Both the position numbers and the translations under genes were made by a program. This document shows, in pieces, positions 58,191 through 64,000 of a stretch of DNA of 64,000 nt (positions are counted from its first letter, which is position 1; each line of letters starts with the position of its first letter). Origin of the DNA: Pachypanchax playfairii. Its lineage: Eukaryota > Chordata > Actinopteri > Cyprinodontiformes > Aplocheilidae. Where the stretch lies: NCBI GenBank assembly GCA_006937955.1, contig SSNP01000004.1, positions 6,755,329-6,819,328 on the forward strand. The letters are read 5' to 3'. Under the pieces are notes generated by a model, which saw nothing but the letters and a program-made list of their open reading frames with translations, searched no databases and had not been told where the DNA came from.

Positions 58191-58768
58191 TTAAAGAGTC
58201 CCTTCCATTAAAAACGTTTTTTCTGAGGTTTCTGTTGAATATTTTAGCTCCACAGGTGTTCTTACCTTCATAGTGGGTGTGAAAACAGGTCAACAACTTC
58301 TCTTTCAGTTTTTATCTCTCAAACTACGCAGGTGGTGATAAAACCCGAGTTCTCCTGAGTTCGAACGGCCTGTATCTGTTTCATCACAACTCCTTTGTTC
58401 GTTAGTATTCGGCAGCTCCTGCAGTTGAAACCACGCCTAGCATGCTGCTGGCTAAAAGCTGTAGCATAAGACGTAGCAAACAGGAAGAGAGAATGACTGC
58501 TGTTGCCATGCGAAGCGGGGCAGGAAACAGTATTCTTTGCTCTCATAGGCTAGTTTGTTAGCCAATCAGAGTCCAGCAAATTCGAACAATGAATATGAAC
58601 GAGCTGCTGCCAAAGCAGCCTGAGGAGCCGGAACCACCCAAATTTTAATGCAGACAGATTGAAAGGTCTGTTAATCAGTGTTTCTTGACGTTTTTTAGAT
58701 ATAAAATGTTTCATATTACTAGTTAATAACCACAAAGTCCTGAAATGTGTATGAAATGGCCTCTTTAA
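58191..58768 (-). mobile_element. TTAA-flanked element, family A, copy 3
   Basis: This 578-bp element is bounded by TTAA, in the same orientation as copy 2 and opposite to copy 1. It shares the interior blocks GCATAAGACGTAGCAAACAG and CCAATCAGAGTCCAGCAAAT with copy 2. It retains the short minus-strand frame containing MKQIQAVRTQENSGF, similar to MKQVQAVQTREKSGF in copy 1. Confidence 0.85.
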
Positions 58769-59188
58769 TAAAGTGAAATGCTCTGCTTATGCAGAGGAAT
58801 GTTTCCCAAATGTGACTTGAAAAGCAAAGTGTGTGACTTTCCAGTAATTCTTCCCTCCTTATGACATGAATCCACACAGAGGACAGAAATAAACCTTGAC
58901 CGGGTTTGATGTTATCGACTTGCAGCTTGAGGAATTTGGGGGCTTGAAAGAAAGAGAATAAATCACAGAAAATGTCAGAAAAGGTGAAGTTCGAGAAGTT
59001 GGTGCGATAAGATGATTTTATATGTATCTCAAAAATAATCTGAAAGGTCAGGCAGAAATAAACTGCAAATAATATTAAAAAATAAGGTGTTTATTTATTT
59101 GTATATATATTAGTATTCCCAGATGGCAAATGTAAGCAATAAGGTTTCATCACAGATATCGGATGCTTTAGTCTCACATTTATTTTAG

Positions 59189-59237
59189 CAAACAAAAAAA
59201 CAAACAAACAAACAAACAAACAAACAAACAAAAAACA
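59189..59237. repeat. CAAA microsatellite
   Basis: There are about ten CAAA units with two A-run interruptions. Confidence 0.9.
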
Positions 59238-59754
59238 AGCAGTAGATTTATTTAAATTTTAAGAGCTTGTTTTTCGAGTTGGTTTCATCTAAAACAACTT
59301 GCTAAAAAAAAGTTCCTGTTATTTTGTAGACTTCATTTAGTTTTTGCTAAAGCGCCACAGTGTGACCTTTTATTGCACACCATGAAAACATTTTGAGTAG
59401 CTGCTTTTGATAAGAAAAAAATAAATAAAATAAAGAATGAAATTTCAAATGAAGTGCTGCTCATTATCTGTGTTACTCAGCTGCTCCAGCCTTTTGAGCT
59501 CATATTTATTAATAACGCTTGTAATTATGGAAGGCATTGCACATTATGCATCACATTTAAACACCTGAACGGGCTCTGGTGCGGCGGTGTGTGTTGAAAT
59601 GTGTGGATAGAAGTAACAGATCTATTAAATAAGCTTTGTGTGATCTTCAGCCTCGAGGACAAAAAAGTAAATCAGATCTGAAGCTAATTCTCTCCTCTCT
59701 CTCTTAAACGTGAACCTGGTGGCAGGAAGAAACTCAGTAGAAATCAGTAAAAAT

Positions 59755-59820
59755 AGAAGAAGAGGAAGAAGAAGAAGGAGAAGAAGAAGAACGAGAAGAA
59801 CAAGAAGAACAAGAAGGAAA
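59755..59820. repeat. GAA-rich polypurine tract
   Basis: An imperfect AGAAGAAG repeat of about 65 bases is almost entirely purine. Such tracts can form triplex DNA; no role is implied here. Confidence 0.85.
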
Positions 59821-62800
59821 GTACTGACTAAGCTGTTTAAAGTTTGGAGGTAAAGAAAACTAGTGACATAATAACTCCTCCCTGTATATAGACTCCCTGG
59901 TTTTACACTTATACTTCATACTCTTAATCCTAGTCTAGATTATTGGTCCTAAACTCATACCTAACAGAGCAAACTCCCATCAATGGCTTCTGAAATGATT
60001 TGTTGCACATGCCGTGGTGATTTGCAGGTATCTACTGGGAAAAAAGATACGATCTGTTGTGCAGATTCGTATCTGCAGAAATTGGTTGTCAGCATTTTTA
60101 TGTCCTTTAAATGGAATTGTGATTCTAAGAATGTTCGGACTTTAGGTAAAACGTGAAATATAAACATTGAATCTCACTTCTAAAAAGCAGCTTTGGTGCA
60201 TCAGAACACATGAAATGGTCCTGTGGGGATATTGAGGAAAAAAAATAAAACAAGAAAAGAAATTAGACACAGTGAGCCGAGGCCATTGCTATCATCTCAA
60301 TCACATTCAATCCCCCAATGCAGCTGGGGGTGTGATTCGTATCTGTGCCTCTCACAGCTCTGTGACCAATCAATAGATTTAAGCTGCTTTGCTCTCAGCC
60401 TCAGTTTGAATGAATGAACACACCAAAAGGTCTGTAAGTCGTGAAATTCCCCAGCTGGACGTAGACAGAGTGGAGATGCCTGTCTGCGGATCATCCAGCT
60501 CTCGGTTTGCTTCTAGCATCTTTAAAGGTTTATTCTTTCAAAGGACAGACATCTTTGTTTGACAAGTTTCTGCTTTAAAGCAGTTTTTGAATAAAAACAA
60601 ACACCAAAAAGGAAGAGGAGTGAAGCATCCTGTAACACGAATCGATAAAACTCTCTTAATCTCTCCTCATCCAGCGATTATTATCAGCTGCAACAGGCTG
60701 AAGCCACGACACATTCAACAAAAAAAGCCCTTCATCCACATCCTGTGAAGTTACCATGACATATACACTTAAAGAGAAGCGTCCAAGTGACAGTGACAGT
60801 AATTTACTCACCCTGACTGCCATCCTTTTGACAGGTACCCATAGTGTGGATTGAAAAGAGTTCTTGTTTGGTAGAAATAAAAAACAGATGACGCCCGACA
60901 GGTGATGATGGACGCCCGACAGTGCACAGAAACCCAGATCTCTGAGCTTTTAACTAAGTACTTTTTTTCTGAATATAAGCAGAAACAACATGATAACACC
61001 TAAAAAAAAAAAATTAAAAAGTAACCAAAGCCTAAAAAACACAACAAAATATCCATCATGTTACGTTGCCATGGTGATAACACAGGTGAAAAGTGAACGA
61101 GAACATTAAACTGAAACCTCCAAACTGAACCTGAAGTTATTTCAATAAACCACTAATCCTGCTTTGTGGTACAAGCCTCTGGTGTGGATTATTTAATCCT
61201 TTGTGTAAACATATAAGTGGGTGTTTCAAGCTGCTGCCCTCCAAATCCTTTCACACGTTAACTCAAAGACGACACGCACGCAGGGATCGAAACTGTAGAT
61301 ATACAGCCATCAAAGAAAGGTTTGTTTGCAGGACTAATAAATGTAAATACTTCTAAATATCAGACATGTTTTTTTTTTCTGCGTGAAGCTTCTTCTACTT
61401 TCTTTCTTAATAAAAATGGTGGTTTTCTAAACACTGATGTCCTTCGTCGTATGACAGATAATGTGGGTATTGCTGATTTTCTGAAGGATGTATTCACCAC
61501 TGCTCCCTCCATTAGAGTCTTTTGTTGTGCTAATCACACGCTCGACATCTGGGTTTGACGTCGTCATCCTCACTGGCCCTGATTTACTTACAAACATTTC
61601 ATTGTCTTGTTTTTAGCTCCGTTCAGCTGATAGAACAAACACATCGTGTAATATTGCAAATCAAAGATTGTTGGCTGTTTTTACAGGTGAACTCAAAATG
61701 AAGATAATGTTATTTTATTTATTTTAACAAGAGGGGAATAAAACAATTATTTCTGAATGTGCTCAACAAATGGTAAAACAAGGAAACAATTAGAGGTTTT
61801 AGGTTTGGCCTGTCAGCCTGGAGGAGATCAGCCTGTAATTTGTCCCTGACCTGAATTTTAAACTGATTAAAAGGTGATAGAAAAATAAACTAATTACCTG
61901 AAAATAAAAAAAAACATCCAGCAGAATGTAAATGAAACAGGAAGTCACTGAACAGATCATAAATGGCTTCATAGTTGTTCCTAAAATAAACTGAATTGTT
62001 CTGTTACTGAAAGATCACAAAGTTAATTTAAAGACCAAGCGACTGCTTCAAAAGTCGAGTTAGTCTCCGGCAGCATCAAATAATCAAACTAATGATCTGA
62101 CCGTGTGTTTGGATGGCAACATTTTTATTTAGTGACTTTCCTGTGTTTAAGAAATGATTCATGTTTGCTCCTCTGTGCTTTGTGTTTTTGTCTTAACAAG
62201 CTTCCTGCTGAACCATCCCACATGTTACTGCAGTTCGTCTGGGTTCAGATTCTTCTATTTTTCTTATTATTCAGTTTTATCTTTCTATTGTTTCCCCCAT
62301 TTTCTGTCCTTTTCTGGTCTCTGTTTCTCAGGTGAGTAGGCTGCCTCTCCTAAGTCCCGCCCACTGTAGAGAGTGCGATGGCAGCAGGATGGGATCTTAA
62401 ACCCTGAGAACAGTCTATTAAACCTCTTCTGAAGGTATCTCTAGAGTTCTTGGACAAGTTACTGTTTTTTGTGTGAAGATTCTCTCAGTGAAGTGTCAAA
62501 CTCATTTTTTTAAGTGACTTTTTCTTTTTCCTCCTCAGCCTTTCTACCTCATGTGACCTGATTCTGGATCCTGCGTTAATTTTCTTGGTGTTTCTGCTGA
62601 CTGAGCACCCACAAATTTCTCTTGTGATGTTTTTGATTTATCCTTGTGAGAAGGGGATTCATCCCCCCCTCACCTCGCTTCCACCTCCTCACTAATAGAC
62701 ACCGCTCCATCATCATCCACCTGCCATTAATAATGCCAAAGTTCATTTAAATAGTTTAAACCAACTTATCTTTAGATGTAATCATTCTGTTGATGCTTCC

Positions 62801-63055
62801 TGCAGAATGTTCTGGTATTAAAGAGGAAGCTGATGGTCTTCTGCTGGACCAGGTCTTCTGTGTGTGTAAGGGAAGTTACAAGTACACGCCATTTATCTTT
62901 TACTAAGAAAGAGAGTTTTTGTTCATATTCTTTCATTACCTGTGTAATCACTGCAAACGGATCAACAGTTTGACCTTAAGTTCAGACCTTTTATCACTGT
63001 GACACATTTGTACGAATTAATAAAGGAAAGTTAAAACCTAGAAATCCCACAGCAC

Positions 63056-63087
63056 CACATAGAGATTAACAACCATTCACACACTTG

Positions 63088-63128
<41 letters not shown>

Positions 63129-63290
63129 GAGGACAATTTACAGCTGTCAGTCAACCGAAAACGCTGGTTTATGGACTGTTGGAGGAAATCTGAGCACTTG
63201 GAGGAAGCCATGCAGAATGGTCTTGTCAGGGAAACAGAACCAGGACTCTGCTGCGAGGCAACAGCATTAACTGTGTCACTATGCAGGCTG
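63056..63290 (-). mobile_element. SINE (Mermaid/DANA-like) expanded at a CA tract, first copy
   Basis: In antisense, GATTAACAACCATTCACACA is followed by a CA microsatellite (63095-63125). Then come GAGGACAATTTACAGC, TATGGACTGTTGGAGGAAAT, GCCATGCAGAATGGTCTTGT, and TGCTGCGAGGCAACAGCATT, the block order of the SINE at 40201. It is the first of two near-identical units 491 bp apart. Confidence 0.7.
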
Positions 63291-63398
63291 TCAAATATTC
63301 ATCCATTCTGTAAGTAAACCTTTATTTTTGAAGTATTGTACAACAATATAAGACTGTAAAACAACAAGAAATCAAGCTCAAACAACACAGAATTAATC

Positions 63399-63498
<100 letters not shown>

Positions 63499-63573
63499 TT
63501 TTATTTCACTCTGAATGCAAATAAACACAGTTTCACTGAATAAAGACGTCAAAATGACAAGCTCAAAGAGGTN

Positions 63574-63619
<46 letters not shown>

Positions 63620-63889
63620 GAGGACAATTTACAGCTGTCAGTCAACTGAAAACGCTGGTTTATGGACTGTTGGAGGAAATCTGAGCACTTGGAGGAAGCC
63701 ATGCAGAATGGTCTTGTCAGGGAAACAGAACCAGGACTCTGCTGCGAGGCAACAGCATTAACTGTGTCACTATGCAGGCTGTCAAATATTCATCCATTCT
63801 GTAAGTAAACCTTTATTTTTGAAGTATTGTACAACAATATAAGACTGTAAAACAACAAGAAATCAAGCTCAAACAACACAGAATTAATC

Positions 63890-64000
<111 letters not shown>

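Larger units (their letters stand above)
58769..63055. other. Intergenic, no recognisable gene
   Basis: This stretch has a CAAA microsatellite (59189-59237) and a GAA-rich purine tract (59755-59820). Non-repetitive balanced sequence at 59440-59680 lacks coding signals. The remaining open frames are short and featureless. Confidence 0.5.

Overview
The window is vertebrate nuclear DNA, almost certainly from a teleost fish. It has intron-split genes with canonical GT/AG sites, AT-rich noncoding DNA, CA, GATA and CTTC microsatellites, and several repeat families typical of ray-finned fish (palindromic hAT MITEs, a Mermaid/DANA-like SINE, LINE remnants). There is no bacterial or viral gene organisation. 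Three ambiguous stretches exist: a 675-base run of N at 32798-33472 and single Ns at 34842 and 63573.

Two heterotrimeric G-protein alpha-subunit genes of the Gq class are present, arranged head to head about 10 kb apart. On the minus strand, coding exon 1 of gna11 lies at 10290-10425. Everything to its left (1-10289) is its first intron, and the remaining exons lie outside the window. On the plus strand, a complete gna15 has seven coding exons between 20485 and 29412. They join in phase into a 369-residue protein with all five GTP-binding motifs. Both proteins would act at the inner face of the plasma membrane and couple heptahelical receptors to phospholipase C-beta. Human GNA11 and GNA15 are neighbours in tandem orientation, so the pairing is old but the divergent orientation here is notable. 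gna15 has a Thr in place of the usual Ser in the P-loop, and a C-terminus with Gly at position -3.

Between the two genes (about 10.6-20.4 kb) are a CpG-rich gna11 promoter region, an old hAT MITE, and a LINE remnant split by a 2.17-kb hAT-type DNA transposon. That transposon has a perfect 8-bp target duplication and keeps only the N-terminal, TTF-zinc-finger half of its transposase gene. A GC-richer patch with a good splice donor just upstream of gna15 may be its promoter and a noncoding first exon.

From about 30.6 kb to 64 kb I find no convincing protein-coding gene. This half is a mosaic of repeats. It holds four families of short inverted-repeat elements that all begin TTAAAG and are flanked by TTAA (36.2, 40.7, 46.5, 54.4 and 58.2 kb; further copies at 3.7 and 22.4 kb). 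It also holds a solo LTR at 50642-51601 with a perfect 5-bp duplication and a nested hAT MITE with its own perfect 8-bp duplication. A LINE reverse-transcriptase remnant is interrupted by a TTAA element. The last 0.9 kb contains a near-identical 491-bp tandem duplication around a single N, which looks like an assembly join. I see no evidence of an undescribed multi-gene system. The most interesting signals are the gna15 sequence oddities, the gna11 stop-start upstream ORF, and the nested, datable transposon insertions.
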